DNA of 64,000 nucleotides, taken from positions 15,868-79,867 of the forward strand of contig JAGBPB010000052.1 of NCBI GenBank assembly GCA_017633615.1, read 5' to 3'. Below the pieces are notes generated by a model. That model was not told the DNA's origin. It saw nothing but the letters and a program-made list of their open reading frames with translations, and searched no databases. Positions 9,133 to 20,821 of this stretch are shown in pieces (positions within the stretch are counted from its first letter, which is position 1; every line of letters starts with the position of its first letter). The position numbers were made by a program, and so were the translations under genes. The stretch is from Bacteroidaceae bacterium (GTDB lineage: Bacteria > Bacteroidota > Bacteroidia > Bacteroidales > Bacteroidaceae).

Positions 9133-10305
9133 TTACTTAGCCTCGCAGATAGTAACACGGTTGTACTTCATGTCAGCACCCTGATAGATGTTGTCATTTG
9201 AACCATGGTAAGAAACCTGGATACGTGACTCATCTATACCGGCATCCTTAAGAGCCTTGGCAACATTGTCAGCACGTCTCTGTGAGATCTTCATGTTGTA
9301 CTCTGAGGTACCGGTAGCCTTGTCAGCATGACCGGCAATCTCAATCTTAGCCTCAGGATTCTCCTGCAGGAAGTCAATGATACGACGCAGTTTGTACTTC
9401 TCAGCGGCACTAACCTTGTCCTTATTGATCTCATAGTAGATCTCCTCGTAAAGCATAGGAGTAACAACTGTAACAGGCTTCTCAACGATCTTCTCAACAA
9501 TCTTCTCCACGGGCTCCGGGCATGGTACATACTCGTGTGCCTCTGAAATAGGAATCAGCTGCTCCTTAACTCTCTTCTCATAGGTATCACCGAAGCAATA
9601 CTTGATTCCGGCGAGAGCATTGAAATACCAGTCTGAATTTCTTTCAGGACTTGCCTTCTTTGAGTTGTACTTGTCAGACAGAACGTTTGACTGGAACTCA
9701 AGACCGAGAGCAAGATTGTCTGTAATATGCCAATCAGCAAATGCACCGAAACGGAAAGCCAGGAACGGACCTTTCTCATCATAGTAAGGTACAACCTTGG
9801 TGGGATCGGTGATCAGAGGATAAGCAGCAATGATCTGATTTCTTGCAGTGTTAGCCTCATCCTTATCAAATACTATATTAGCACCTATACCAGCCAGAAC
9901 ACCAGCACTGATCTTACGCTCAGGATTGAAACCGCCAATGAGGTTGGTAAGGTCAATCATTGCATCTACAGAAGGAGCCAGATAACTCCATTTCCACTTG
10001 TAAGTGTTGGCATTTGAACCCAGTTTGAAGCCGGCCTTGCTCTGCCAGAAATCAAATGACAGACGAGCAGCCAACCAAGGGTTGAACTCATAACCGCCAC
10101 CAAGCTGAATGTTGGGGCTCAACAGATCGGCGAATTTCAACTCACCCAGAGTGTACTGGCCACCTACCTGGCCCTGTACAAAGAAGTGCGGATTAAATTC
10201 ATATTCATACTGCTCTACCGGTCCAGCTGATTTCTGAGCTTGAACGGGCAACACAGCACACAATGACATCAGCACTGCTGTTGCAAATATTTTATAACTC
10301 TTCAT
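9133..10305 (-). CDS. OmpA-family outer-membrane protein
   Basis: The 390-residue product has a signal peptide (cleavage near PVQAQ) and an N-terminal eight-strand-like barrel (about 30-235). A short proline/valine linker follows (EKIVEKIVEKPVTVV, about 266-280). The C-terminal OmpA domain binds peptidoglycan, with IEIAGHADKATGTSEYN and SQRRADNVAKAL giving the usual Asp and Arg ligands of diaminopimelate. It ties the outer membrane to the wall. It is 28 bases downstream of the coiled-coil lipoprotein and probably shares its transcript. Confidence 0.9.
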   Translation of the reverse strand: MKSYKIFATAVLMSLCAVLPVQAQKSAGPVEQYEYEFNPHFFVQGQVGGQYTLGELKFADLLSPNIQLGGGYEFNPWLAARLSFDFWQSKAGFKLGSNANTYKWKWSYLAPSVDAMIDLTNLIGGFNPERKISAGVLAGIGANIVFDKDEANTARNQIIAAYPLITDPTKVVPYYDEKGPFLAFRFGAFADWHITDNLALGLEFQSNVLSDKYNSKKASPERNSDWYFNALAGIKYCFGDTYEKRVKEQLIPISEAHEYVPCPEPVEKIVEKIVEKPVTVVTPMLYEEIYYEINKDKVSAAEKYKLRRIIDFLQENPEAKIEIAGHADKATGTSEYNMKISQRRADNVAKALKDAGIDESRIQVSYHGSNDNIYQGADMKYNRVTICEAK

Positions 10306-10333
10306 TGTCCTAAAATCATTATGTTGTTACACA

Positions 10334-12445
10334 TTATTCCTCAACAACCACGTAGAATCTAGTAGCAGCGATGAAACCTGAATAGTCCATAGCGCTGTAG
10401 TAGATGGTATATCTACCGGGTTCCGTAGGATTGAACGGTATAGCGTAACGCTCACCATCCAGAACGGTGTTGTAATACTCGGGATATTCCTTGTTGATAG
10501 CCTGAGTAACACTCTTCTTGGCAGACTGTTTGAATGAACCATCAGCATTCTGTGTCTCATACATGGTTACAGCTACAAACTTCTTGTAAGCAGGAGCAAG
10601 CAACTCTGCGCTCAGTGAAGTTGTGTAGAGTGTAATACCACCCTTACCCTTCTTGAATACGGTAGGATTGTCTATGTCATTGCTCATAGGATGGAATGAG
10701 CCATCAGCACCCTTATAAATAATCCAAGGAGCAAGTAATGCGCTTGCGTTAAGGCTCAGATAAGGATTGAGTTTCTCAGCAAGAGCGTTCATCTTACCAA
10801 CGAACTCGTTCATCTGGTTAGCGTAAGTGTTGTAACCTACATATGACTTGTTGATTGCAGCCTCAACCTCATCAAGCACCTTACCCATCTCAGTATCAAG
10901 CTGTCCATTGAATGCGTCGCCACCCAGATCAAGGTGTATATCATTCGGCAGAGAAACTGAAAGCTCAGTTGCAGGATTGATGGTCGGGAACTTATAATCA
11001 GTTGTACCACCTGCAAGTGAAGTCATAGCATTGAATGACAGAGGCTGGAGAGCTGTAACGGCTACATCATACTGTGATGTCACACTGTGATCGCCCAGGC
11101 TGTCAGCCCACTCAACCTTGAGTGCATTCGCATCAAGTTTGGTCTGAGCCAGAGTATAAACGGCATATGCAATATCACCCAGATTCAAGCCGCCGTTGAC
11201 AACGTTCTTGGCAATTTCAACCAGCTTATCCTTCTTTACAGCAAATTCAGGAGCGAGAGCCTTAACATTTGCATCCTCAATCTTAACGGGAGCCTCATAG
11301 AAACCGGAAGCTGAAGCAGCACGGGTCCAACCGAATGTAAGCTTCTCAGTTGAAGGAACAAACTTACCTATTGTAGCAGGAGTGGTCTTGTTGTCACTGG
11401 TTACAAAGCTGAATGTATAGCTGTCATCAAGTTCCACCTCATTAGGATTAACAGTTATGAAGATACGACCTGCATTGTCATCGGCAGTGCTTGTGATAGA
11501 ACCTGCAGGAATAACCTGAGCAGCAGCCTTCTTATTCTTGATCTTGGTCTTGGTCAAGTTCTTGTCAATGTACTGGTACTCATTTCCCTTGATAGCCATG
11601 TCCTCATCAACGATTGAACCCTTGTCCTCACTGTCAGAGTACAGCGGGAACTCAGTCTCAGCCAGAATATTGCCGGTATAAGCAGCAAGGATATTTGACC
11701 TGATTCCCAGAGGAAGTGCAAATGAACCGAATACGGGGTTCATGGCACCCTGTACATACAGGCTGGTGATACGCTTCTTCTCAGTGAGATACAGATTTGA
11801 TAAGCTGTCCTGCAGCTCCTCAACCTCCATGTAAACAGCGAACAACATCAGAGCCAGCATCGCATCAGCCTCCTGATAACGGGCTTCCAGATTAGCAAGG
11901 CTGTCCTGCAGTTCAATTCTGCCTACCAGAGTATCCTGAGCAGCTACAACATCTGCCAACTTGTCAAAGATATCATCAATTCTTACTGAATCATCCTCAG
12001 CAAGCTGCTTTGCTTTGTAAGCTGCAGTGTAAGCCTTAAACAGAGAATCTGACCAAAGGAACTTCATATCATTGATTTCATCCTCTACATCAGCGATTGA
12101 TGATGCACCGGCCAGCTTCTGGTTGATCTTGTTAAGTTCTGCAGTCAGGTTTGCTACGCTTGAATTTGCGGGAAGACCTGTAAGCTGCTCCAGCAATTTA
12201 TATACGTCTGTAAGAGAGTCACTCAACTCAGCAGTGGTGCTGGGATTGTTGAGTTTTTGATCTACCTTGTTCTGTAGAGCCTGAAGTTTGTTCTGAAGTG
12301 TGGTGACATCTGCTGCGGTGTTACCGTTCAGACCGTTGATCTGGTCTTGAAGAACATCATATTCGTAGTCCTTGCAAGAGCCAACAATAGCCAACCCGAA
12401 TACGGCGCCAGCTAAAACCAAATAGCTAACAAATTTCTTTTTCAT
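10334..12445 (-). CDS. Large coiled-coil surface lipoprotein, function unknown
   Basis: The 703-residue protein has a lipobox (VGSC, Cys24). A long helical part follows (about 28-215) with heptads such as LQNKLQALQNKVDQKL and repeated LxDSLxxL, suggesting a trimeric or dimeric stalk. The rest is beta-rich; the C-terminal GRYTIYYSAMDYSG and RFYVVVEE look like immunoglobulin-type strands. The N-terminus resembles lipoproteins of Bacteroidales surface assemblies, but I do not recognise a named family. With the OmpA protein downstream it could form a wall-anchored surface structure (inference). Confidence 0.7.
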   Translation of the reverse strand: MKKKFVSYLVLAGAVFGLAIVGSCKDYEYDVLQDQINGLNGNTAADVTTLQNKLQALQNKVDQKLNNPSTTAELSDSLTDVYKLLEQLTGLPANSSVANLTAELNKINQKLAGASSIADVEDEINDMKFLWSDSLFKAYTAAYKAKQLAEDDSVRIDDIFDKLADVVAAQDTLVGRIELQDSLANLEARYQEADAMLALMLFAVYMEVEELQDSLSNLYLTEKKRITSLYVQGAMNPVFGSFALPLGIRSNILAAYTGNILAETEFPLYSDSEDKGSIVDEDMAIKGNEYQYIDKNLTKTKIKNKKAAAQVIPAGSITSTADDNAGRIFITVNPNEVELDDSYTFSFVTSDNKTTPATIGKFVPSTEKLTFGWTRAASASGFYEAPVKIEDANVKALAPEFAVKKDKLVEIAKNVVNGGLNLGDIAYAVYTLAQTKLDANALKVEWADSLGDHSVTSQYDVAVTALQPLSFNAMTSLAGGTTDYKFPTINPATELSVSLPNDIHLDLGGDAFNGQLDTEMGKVLDEVEAAINKSYVGYNTYANQMNEFVGKMNALAEKLNPYLSLNASALLAPWIIYKGADGSFHPMSNDIDNPTVFKKGKGGITLYTTSLSAELLAPAYKKFVAVTMYETQNADGSFKQSAKKSVTQAINKEYPEYYNTVLDGERYAIPFNPTEPGRYTIYYSAMDYSGFIAATRFYVVVEE

Positions 12446-12523
12446 TTGTTGAGATGTTTAAAAGTATAGTTAATAGTTAAATCGTTTTTAAGTTAGTCCC
12501 TAAAAATCTCCACGAAAAAGCAC

Positions 12524-12538
12524 CCCTCAAATCGAGGG
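12524..12538 (-). other. Hairpin in the leader of the coiled-coil lipoprotein
   Basis: CCCTC-AAATC-GAGGG (plus strand) is a 5-bp perfect stem about 80 bases upstream of the start codon, inside the predicted 105-base untranslated leader. The rest of the 12446-12649 gap is AT-rich with no other gene-like signal. Confidence 0.45.
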
Positions 12539-12556
12539 AGAAGCCTATTCGAATTG

Positions 12557-12564
12557 CAAATCTA
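12557..12564 (-). promoter_or_regulatory. -7 box for the lipoprotein-OmpA operon
   Basis: TAGATTTG on the minus strand matches TAnnTTTG. It would start transcription near 12550, about 105 bases before the ATG at 12445, giving an unusually long leader for this window. Confidence 0.6.
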
Positions 12565-12649
12565 ATGTATTTATTCGGATATGAGATGCATTTTTTTAAA
12601 AAAAATTGTGTTAAAGGCCTAAAAAACAACTTTTTTCAGCAAAAAAAGT

Positions 12650-14317
12650 CTACTTTTTTGCAGCGGCGTCACGGTCACGTATCTCAACACGGCGTATTTT
12701 ACCGCTTATAGTCTTGGGCAATTCATCCACAAATTCCACCACGCGCGGGTATTTATAAGGAGCTGAAACTTTCTTGACGTGATTCTGTATGTCCTTTATA
12801 AGAGCCTCTTTATCCGGGCAGTCACGATACTCTTTTGAGAGTATGATGGTAGCTTTCACTACCTGACCGCGAACCTCATCAGGAACACCCGTAACGGCAC
12901 ACTCCACAACAGCGGGATGTGTCATCAGGGCACTTTCCACCTCGAACGGTCCTATGCGGTAACCTGAACTTTTGATAACGTCATCAGTACGGCCCACAAA
13001 CCAGTAGTAGCCGTCACCGTCACGCCAGGCCACATCGCCGGTATGATATATTCCGTTGTCGTGTACCGTCTTGGTCAGTTCCGGATTATGGTAGTACTCC
13101 TCAAACAGGCCCAATGGTATGCGTTTGTCTGTGTGAAGTATTATCTCACCGCTTTCACCGTCCTCAGCGGATCGGCCGTCATTAGTAAGCAGATCCATAT
13201 CATATGCAGGATTGGGTATTCCAAGTGATCCCGGTTTTGGCTTCATCCAGGGGAACGTTCCGATGGTCATTGTGGTTTCAGTCTGACCGAATCCCTCATG
13301 TATGTCCAGACCGGTGTGCTCTTTCCAGAAATCAAATACACTGGGATTGAGCGGCTCACCCGCAGTAGTGCAGTATTTGAGGGCACTCAGGTCATACTGT
13401 GAAAGGTCCTCGCGTATAAGGTAACGGTATATGGTAGGAGGAGCACAGAATGATGTGACATGATACTTGGCCATTGCCTCCAGTATGTTGGCCGGCGTAA
13501 ACTTCTCATGGTCATAAACAAACACCGCCGCACCTGACAGCCACTGTCCGTACAGCTTGCCCCATACAGCCTTGCCCCAGCCGGTATCGGCCACGGTAAG
13601 ATGAAGGCTCTTCTCATTTACATTATGCCAGTACTTGGCGGTTACAATATGTCCCAGCGGATAGAGGAAGTTGTGAGCCACCATCTTGGGATTGCCGCTT
13701 GAACCGGATGTAAAGTATAATAATGAGATGTCATGATTGTCATTGACGTGGGCAGGGCGCACAAACTCAGCAGCATTTTTCATGCCCTCATCCATGCTGT
13801 GCCAGCCATCCTTGTTGTATGAACCGGTTGCCACCAGCACCTTAACCGAAGGAGCATCCTTGAGGCAATCATTCACATGCTGTATCATAATAGGCTCATC
13901 GGCTGATACAATCATCTTTATCTTTGCTGAATTAGCTCTATATATAAGGTCTTTCGACGTGAGAAGATGCGTGGCCGGAATGGCCACGGCGCCAAGCTTG
14001 TGCAGCGCCACTATTGAAAACCAGAACTCGGCACGGCGTTTGAGCATCATCATAACGCAGTCACCGTGACCTATACCCAAACTCTGGTAGAATGATGCCA
14101 CCTGGTCAGACTTGCGCTTGATGTCGGCAAAAGTGTAACGTTGCTCCCTGCCCTCATCATTGGTCCACAACAGGGCAAGCTTGTCAGGGTCAGTCCTGGC
14201 CCATTCATCAACTACGTCATAGCCGAAATTAAAATTGTCAGGTACTATTATCTCAAAATTCTTCCTGAAATCCTCAAGAGAGTCAAACTCTACTTTACGT
14301 AAGTATTTTTCAAGCAT
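12650..14317 (-). CDS. AMP-forming acyl-CoA synthetase, medium-chain (ACSM-like) type
   Basis: The 555-residue enzyme activates a carboxylic acid with ATP to acyl-AMP and then to acyl-CoA. Visible motifs are the phosphate loop YFTSGSSGNPK, the GQTETT segment, YHTGDVAWRDGDG and the C-terminal lysine in PKTISGKIRRVE. It resembles medium-chain and acetyl-like synthetases more than long-chain ones. The acid it uses cannot be told from sequence. It is the last gene of a four-gene operon and starts 9 bases after an XRE-cupin regulator. The ferredoxin-linked oxidoreductase at 4178 makes acyl-CoAs, so a link is possible but unproven. Confidence 0.88.
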   Translation of the reverse strand: MLEKYLRKVEFDSLEDFRKNFEIIVPDNFNFGYDVVDEWARTDPDKLALLWTNDEGREQRYTFADIKRKSDQVASFYQSLGIGHGDCVMMMLKRRAEFWFSIVALHKLGAVAIPATHLLTSKDLIYRANSAKIKMIVSADEPIMIQHVNDCLKDAPSVKVLVATGSYNKDGWHSMDEGMKNAAEFVRPAHVNDNHDISLLYFTSGSSGNPKMVAHNFLYPLGHIVTAKYWHNVNEKSLHLTVADTGWGKAVWGKLYGQWLSGAAVFVYDHEKFTPANILEAMAKYHVTSFCAPPTIYRYLIREDLSQYDLSALKYCTTAGEPLNPSVFDFWKEHTGLDIHEGFGQTETTMTIGTFPWMKPKPGSLGIPNPAYDMDLLTNDGRSAEDGESGEIILHTDKRIPLGLFEEYYHNPELTKTVHDNGIYHTGDVAWRDGDGYYWFVGRTDDVIKSSGYRIGPFEVESALMTHPAVVECAVTGVPDEVRGQVVKATIILSKEYRDCPDKEALIKDIQNHVKKVSAPYKYPRVVEFVDELPKTISGKIRRVEIRDRDAAAKK

Positions 14318-14326
14318 AAAAACAAA

Positions 14327-14884
14327 TCAGATTATTATTGCAAAGAACCTTGCCGGCTCTCCGTTAAGCGCCCTCATCCCGTGAGGTTGTGTAGCGTCAA
14401 AGTAAATGCTGTCACCCGGATTGAGAACAAGTTCCTTACCTCCGATGCTCAGCAGCAGCGTGCCTTTGAGCACCAGGTTGAACTCCTGCCCCTCATGTGA
14501 ATTAAGGTGCATCTCACTCTCCATCTTGGGATCAACCGTTACTATGAACGGCGATGCCTTGGCATGTTTGAACCCCATGGCAAGAGCCTGATATTTATAG
14601 GCTTTCTGGCGTTCTATCACCGGGCCTTTGCCCTTGCGCACCAGCCAGTAACTGGTCATGTTGGGAGCATCGCCGCTGAACAGTTCAAGCGGTTCAACAC
14701 CCAGCACATTCGCGGCATTGCACAGGAAATTCATCGGGATATCTGACTCGCCCGACTCATATCTCTTCAACTCATCTGGAGTGACGCCGCATTTTGAAGC
14801 CACCTCCTCAACGGTCATCTCAAGGTCCTCGCGGAGTCCGCGCAGACGCATGGCCATCTGTTTGATTTGTTCGTTAATTTCCAT
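14327..14884 (-). CDS. XRE-family regulator with C-terminal cupin (second of pair)
   Basis: This 185-residue protein has a helix-turn-helix (about 12-65, with TVEEVASKCGVTPDELKRYE). It joins to a small cupin barrel (about 105-183), whose MHLNSHEGQEFNLVLKG and GDSIYFDATQPHG carry the histidine and glutamate positions typical of a metal or ligand pocket. Such proteins sense a small metabolite and switch a neighbouring enzyme gene. It starts 2 bases after the acyl-CoA synthetase upstream and ends 9 bases before the next one, so it probably controls this operon in response to an acid or acyl-CoA (inference). Confidence 0.85.
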   Translation of the reverse strand: MEINEQIKQMAMRLRGLREDLEMTVEEVASKCGVTPDELKRYESGESDIPMNFLCNAANVLGVEPLELFSGDAPNMTSYWLVRKGKGPVIERQKAYKYQALAMGFKHAKASPFIVTVDPKMESEMHLNSHEGQEFNLVLKGTLLLSIGGKELVLNPGDSIYFDATQPHGMRALNGEPARFFAIII

Positions 14885-14886
14885 AA

Positions 14887-16539
14887 TCAGACAACTTCTA
14901 TTCCCTGTTCTTCGCAGAGCTTCAGGCTGAGCTCACGCAGTTTGAATTTCTGTATCTTGCCGCTGCCTGTAAGCGGGTATTCCTTTACAAAGAATACGTA
15001 TTTGGGTATCTTGTAACGGGCTATCTTTCCGCGGCACCAGTCACGCACCTCCTCCTCTGTAAGCTTGGCACCATCATCCAGGATGATGAATGCACCCACC
15101 TCCTCACCGTATTTCTTGGAGGGCACGCCTGCCACCTGAACGTCACGCACACCGGGCAGATGATAAAGGAACTCCTCAATCTCACGCGGGTAGATATTCT
15201 CACCACCGCGTATTATCATATCCTTTATACGGCCCGTAATGCGGTAATTGCCGTTCTCATCCATTATCCCCAGGTCACCGGAGTGCAGATAACCGTTCTC
15301 GTCAATAACCTCGGCTGTAGCCTGCGGATTCTTGTAGTAACCCTTCATTACGTTGAATCCCTTGCAGCACATCTCACCCTGAGTTCCTACGGGAACCTCC
15401 TTGTTTGTTTCAGGGTCAAGCACCTTGACATCAACAAACTCATAGTCTCGGCCCACTGTGGTGTAACGCACTTCATCGGGATCATCTATGCGGGTCTGGC
15501 TCATGCCGGGCGATGACTCGGTAAGACCATACACGCTTGTAACGTGCAGATACATCTTCTCCTCCACCTTACGCATCAGTTCAATGGGGCATAGAGAACC
15601 TGCCATGATACCTGTACGCAGGCATGACAGGTCAAACATATCGAACATGGGGTGGTTCAGCTCAGCTATGAACATGGTGGGCACGCCATACAGGGCCGTA
15701 CAACGCTCCTTGTGGACCGATGCCAGCGTTACCAGCGGATCAAAACGCTCCACAACCACCTCAGTGCAACCATGAGTAAGACAGTTCATGGTTGCCAGAA
15801 CCACGCCGAAGCAGTGGAACAGAGGCACGCATACACAGAGTTTGTCATCCTGGGTGAACTTCATGTGCTCACCGGTAAGGAAACCATCATTCGCTATGTT
15901 GTAATGCGTAAGCATAACACCCTTGGGGAATCCCGTGGTACCTGATGTGTACTGCATATTCACAACGTCGTGGCAGTTTACAGACTTGCGCAGACGCATG
16001 AACTCGTCATCATCAGTATTCTCACCCAGCAACAGGATCTCAGCCGTATTGTACATGCCGCGATACTTCTCTTGGCCGATATAAACTACATTCTTGAGCT
16101 TGGGAAAACGCTTGCTCTCCAGATGTCCGCGCTGGCATTCACGCAGCTCAGGCAGCATGGTGTAAGCCATATCCACATAGTTGCTCTCCCATGTGCCGTC
16201 GGTAAGGCACAGTGTATGCATATCGGAGTCCTTACACAGGTACTCCAGCTCATTCTGCTTGTAATTGGTATTTACCGTTATGCACACAGCACCTATCTTG
16301 GCGCATGCATAGAGGAACGTAAGCCAGTCTGGAACGTTCTGAGCCCACAGGCCCACATGAGTGCCTTTGGTCACGCCTATGGCTATAAGACCGCGTGCCA
16401 TGTCGTCGACCCTTTCGTTGAACTGTTTCCAGGTAAAACGGAGGTCACGGTCTGAATAGACTATGTATTCTTTGTCCGGGGTAGTTTGAGCCCAGTGCTC
16501 AAGCCAGTCACCCAGTGTCTTTTCTGATAACTGATACAT
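14887..16539 (-). CDS. AMP-forming fatty-acyl-CoA synthetase (FadD-like)
   Basis: The 550-residue enzyme carries [39 protein letters not shown] and the C-terminal catalytic lysine in [12 protein letters not shown]. Length and motifs match medium/long-chain fatty-acid CoA ligases. The [12 protein letters not shown] motif joins the two domains. It is cytosolic. It is the second gene of the operon, 8 bases after the first XRE-cupin gene, and is clearly diverged from the synthetase at 12650, so the pair is not a recent copy. Confidence 0.88.
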   Translation of the reverse strand: MYQLSEKTLGDWLEHWAQTTPDKEYIVYSDRDLRFTWKQFNERVDDMARGLIAIGVTKGTHVGLWAQNVPDWLTFLYACAKIGAVCITVNTNYKQNELEYLCKDSDMHTLCLTDGTWESNYVDMAYTMLPELRECQRGHLESKRFPKLKNVVYIGQEKYRGMYNTAEILLLGENTDDDEFMRLRKSVNCHDVVNMQYTSGTTGFPKGVMLTHYNIANDGFLTGEHMKFTQDDKLCVCVPLFHCFGVVLATMNCLTHGCTEVVVERFDPLVTLASVHKERCTALYGVPTMFIAELNHPMFDMFDLSCLRTGIMAGSLCPIELMRKVEEKMYLHVTSVYGLTESSPGMSQTRIDDPDEVRYTTVGRDYEFVDVKVLDPETNKEVPVGTQGEMCCKGFNVMKGYYKNPQATAEVIDENGYLHSGDLGIMDENGNYRITGRIKDMIIRGGENIYPREIEEFLYHLPGVRDVQVAGVPSKKYGEEVGAFIILDDGAKLTEEEVRDWCRGKIARYKIPKYVFFVKEYPLTGSGKIQKFKLRELSLKLCEEQGIEVV

Positions 16540-16547
16540 CGGCTTAA

Positions 16548-19257
<2,710 letters not shown>

Positions 19258-19282
19258 CGACATAAACTACTCCGGTCGCATA

Positions 19283-19320
19283 AAACAAAACTCCAGCAAT
19301 TCCGCTGGAGTTTTTGTTTT
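19283..19320 (+). terminator. Intrinsic terminator of gyrB
   Basis: AAAACTCCAGC and GCTGGAGTTTT (19287-19297 and 19304-19314) form an 11-bp stem with a 6-base loop, followed by TTGTTTT. Confidence 0.9.
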
Positions 19321-19365
19321 ACCTGGTACAACTGGACACAGCACGTTGAGCACCGCCAGGTGCAC

Positions 19366-19498
19366 AAAATTTTAGGGGATTTGGCAGGCAAAACCATGGC
19401 CGCCCGTGGGCTTGTGAACGGGAGGGGCCCGCGCCATAGGCGTGGGAGGGATAGGACCTGAAAGGTCCGTAGTTTTGACGTCAAACCCCTAAAATTTT
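19366..19498. repeat. Folded GC-rich element bounded by a 13-bp perfect inverted repeat (candidate small RNA or palindromic mobile repeat)
   Basis: Between gyrB and rpsT, AAAATTTTAGGGG (19366-19378) is repeated inverted at 19486-19498. With a bulged A the stem extends by TTTG/CAAA. Inside are CCATGGC paired with GCCATAGG, which encloses CCCGT/ACGGG (19403-19407 and 19418-19422), and a hairpin GGACCT-GAA-AGGTCC (19454-19468). It has no open reading frame of note. Just outside, ACCTGG and CCAGGT (19321-19326 and 19356-19361) pair as well. The whole 19258-19569 gap contains only this element and the two flanking terminators. Whether it is transcribed cannot be told. Confidence 0.6.
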
Positions 19499-19511
19499 CC
19501 CCAAAAAGGGA

Positions 19512-19538
19512 ACAAAAAAGGTTGGAAAAATCCAACCT
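19512..19538 (-). terminator. Intrinsic terminator of rpsT
   Basis: On the minus strand AGGTTGGA-TTTT-TCCAACCT is an 8-bp perfect stem followed by TTTTTTG, 31 bases after the rpsT stop. Confidence 0.88.
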
Positions 19539-19569
19539 GTGAGAATCAAACCGACAAAGAGGGTTTAGA

Positions 19570-19824
19570 TTAAGCGAGCTTAGCGATGTGAGCGCAGAGC
19601 TTTGACTTGAGGTTAGCGGCCTTGTTCTTGTGGATGAGCTTGGTCTTAGCCATCTTGTCAAGCATCTTCTGAACCTTGGGATAGGTTGCAACTGCCTCCT
19701 CCTTGTTGGTCATGGCGCGAAGCTGACGAACTGCATTACGCATGGTCTTTGCATAATAACGGTTGTGAAGTCTTCTCTTCTCGCTCTTTCTGATAGCCTT
19801 CAAGGCTGATTTGTGGTTTGCCAT
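19570..19824 (-). CDS. rpsT: 30S ribosomal protein S20
   Basis: The 84-residue basic protein begins [21 protein letters not shown], the S20 signature, and is helical throughout. It binds 16S rRNA early in small-subunit assembly. It lies 32 bases after the tRNA-Glu gene on the same strand and shares its promoter. Confidence 0.97.
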   Translation of the reverse strand: MANHKSALKAIRKSEKRRLHNRYYAKTMRNAVRQLRAMTNKEEAVATYPKVQKMLDKMAKTKLIHKNKAANLKSKLCAHIAKLA

Positions 19825-19856
19825 TATAAATCAATTATTTATTTGTTATCACTTTG

Positions 19857-19928
19857 TAGCGCGTATGAGAGTCGAACTCATCTTGCAAGAATGAAAATCT
19901 TGAGTACTAGCCGATATACGAACGCGCC
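19857..19928 (-). tRNA. tRNA-Glu (anticodon UUC)
   Basis: The minus strand folds into a cloverleaf of 72 bases. The acceptor is GGCGCGT/ACGCGCT with a G-U first pair. The anticodon stem CAAGA/TCTTG carries the loop TTTTCAT (anticodon TTC), and the T arm is ATGAG-TTCGACT-CTCAT. CCA is not encoded. Confidence 0.94.
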
Positions 19929-19972
19929 ATCCTTTCCGGTAAGCCTCGAGAGGCTGCCCTATAAAGCGGATG

Positions 19973-20003
19973 CAAAAGTAGTTACATTTTTCCAAACGGC
20001 AAA
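19973..20003 (-). promoter_or_regulatory. Promoter for tRNA-Glu and rpsT
   Basis: The minus strand has TTTG (20003-20000), a 19-base gap and TACTTTTG (19980-19973), the full Bacteroidetes promoter. A small hairpin AGCCT-CGAG-AGGCT (19942-19955) lies between the start site and the tRNA and may guide 5' processing. Confidence 0.85.
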
Positions 20004-20062
20004 CTTTCTCTCTTAATTTTTTAGAATATTACAAGGTTTCACTGCAGATAGCTATTATTGAC

Positions 20063-20070
20063 TATTTTTG
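20063..20070 (+). promoter_or_regulatory. -7 box for recO
   Basis: TATTTTTG matches TAnnTTTG, 22 bases before the recO ATG. Confidence 0.65.
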
Positions 20071-20092
20071 TACTGATAAACAATCTGCAGCA

Positions 20093-20821
20093 ATGTATAT
20101 ACCGGAAAAAGGTATAATGATAGGCTCAGTCCGTCACAACGACAGGACAAGCGTGGCGCATATTTTTACCTGCGACCACGGTATGGTTCCATTCATATGG
20201 TTCCTGTCCAAGAGCGGAAAGAACGCCAGCCGCAACACCCTGCTGCAACCACTGACACAACTGGATTTCCAGGCTGAATACATTCCCACAGAATCCCTGC
20301 AACACATCAAGGAGATAAAGAACTGTTCCCCCTACAGGGATATCCCGCGCAATCCTCTTAAAAGCGCCATTTCACTGTTCCTTTCAGAGTTTCTTACTTA
20401 CGCTCTAAAGGGAGAGCAGAGCAATCCGCCTCTGTTCAGGTACCTCACCGAGTCACTCAACTGGCTTGACAATGCCGCCGAGGGCAGTTACGCCAACTTT
20501 CACATAGCATTCATGATTGGCACGGCAGCATTTACCGGCGTATGTCCCAATGCCGATGACTACACGCCGGGAGCTATGCTTGACCTGCGGGAAGGATGTT
20601 TCAGTATTCTGGAGCCCAAACATACCGAATGGTTGGATGCACAGCTTTCCTATAAGTTGCATCAACTTATGAGTTCAAGCTATGACCATATAAAAGACGC
20701 ACCCCTGACCGGTCAGGAGCGCGTCATGCTGCTGGGCTCACTCAACACTTATTTCCGTCTGCACGTACCGTCATTCCCGGTTCTCAAATCCATTGAGGTG
20801 CTTGAGACGGTATTCGGTTAA
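20093..20821 (+). CDS. recO: DNA repair protein RecO
   Basis: This 242-residue protein works with RecR and RecF to load RecA on single-stranded gaps. The N-terminal OB fold (about 1-80) has GIMIGSVRHNDRTSVAHIFT and FIWFLSKSG. A helical domain follows (about 85-240). The family's zinc-binding cysteines are reduced here, as in other Bacteroidetes. Its stop codon overlaps the stop of ftsZ by two bases on the opposite strand, leaving no room for a terminator. Confidence 0.88.
   Translation: MYIPEKGIMIGSVRHNDRTSVAHIFTCDHGMVPFIWFLSKSGKNASRNTLLQPLTQLDFQAEYIPTESLQHIKEIKNCSPYRDIPRNPLKSAISLFLSEFLTYALKGEQSNPPLFRYLTESLNWLDNAAEGSYANFHIAFMIGTAAFTGVCPNADDYTPGAMLDLREGCFSILEPKHTEWLDAQLSYKLHQLMSSSYDHIKDAPLTGQERVMLLGSLNTYFRLHVPSFPVLKSIEVLETVFG

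Noticed and set aside
12590..12660. A/T-rich palindrome near the end of the 12650 gene as a terminator
   Set aside because: The stems are nearly all A-T and of low stability; possible, but not strong enough to list.
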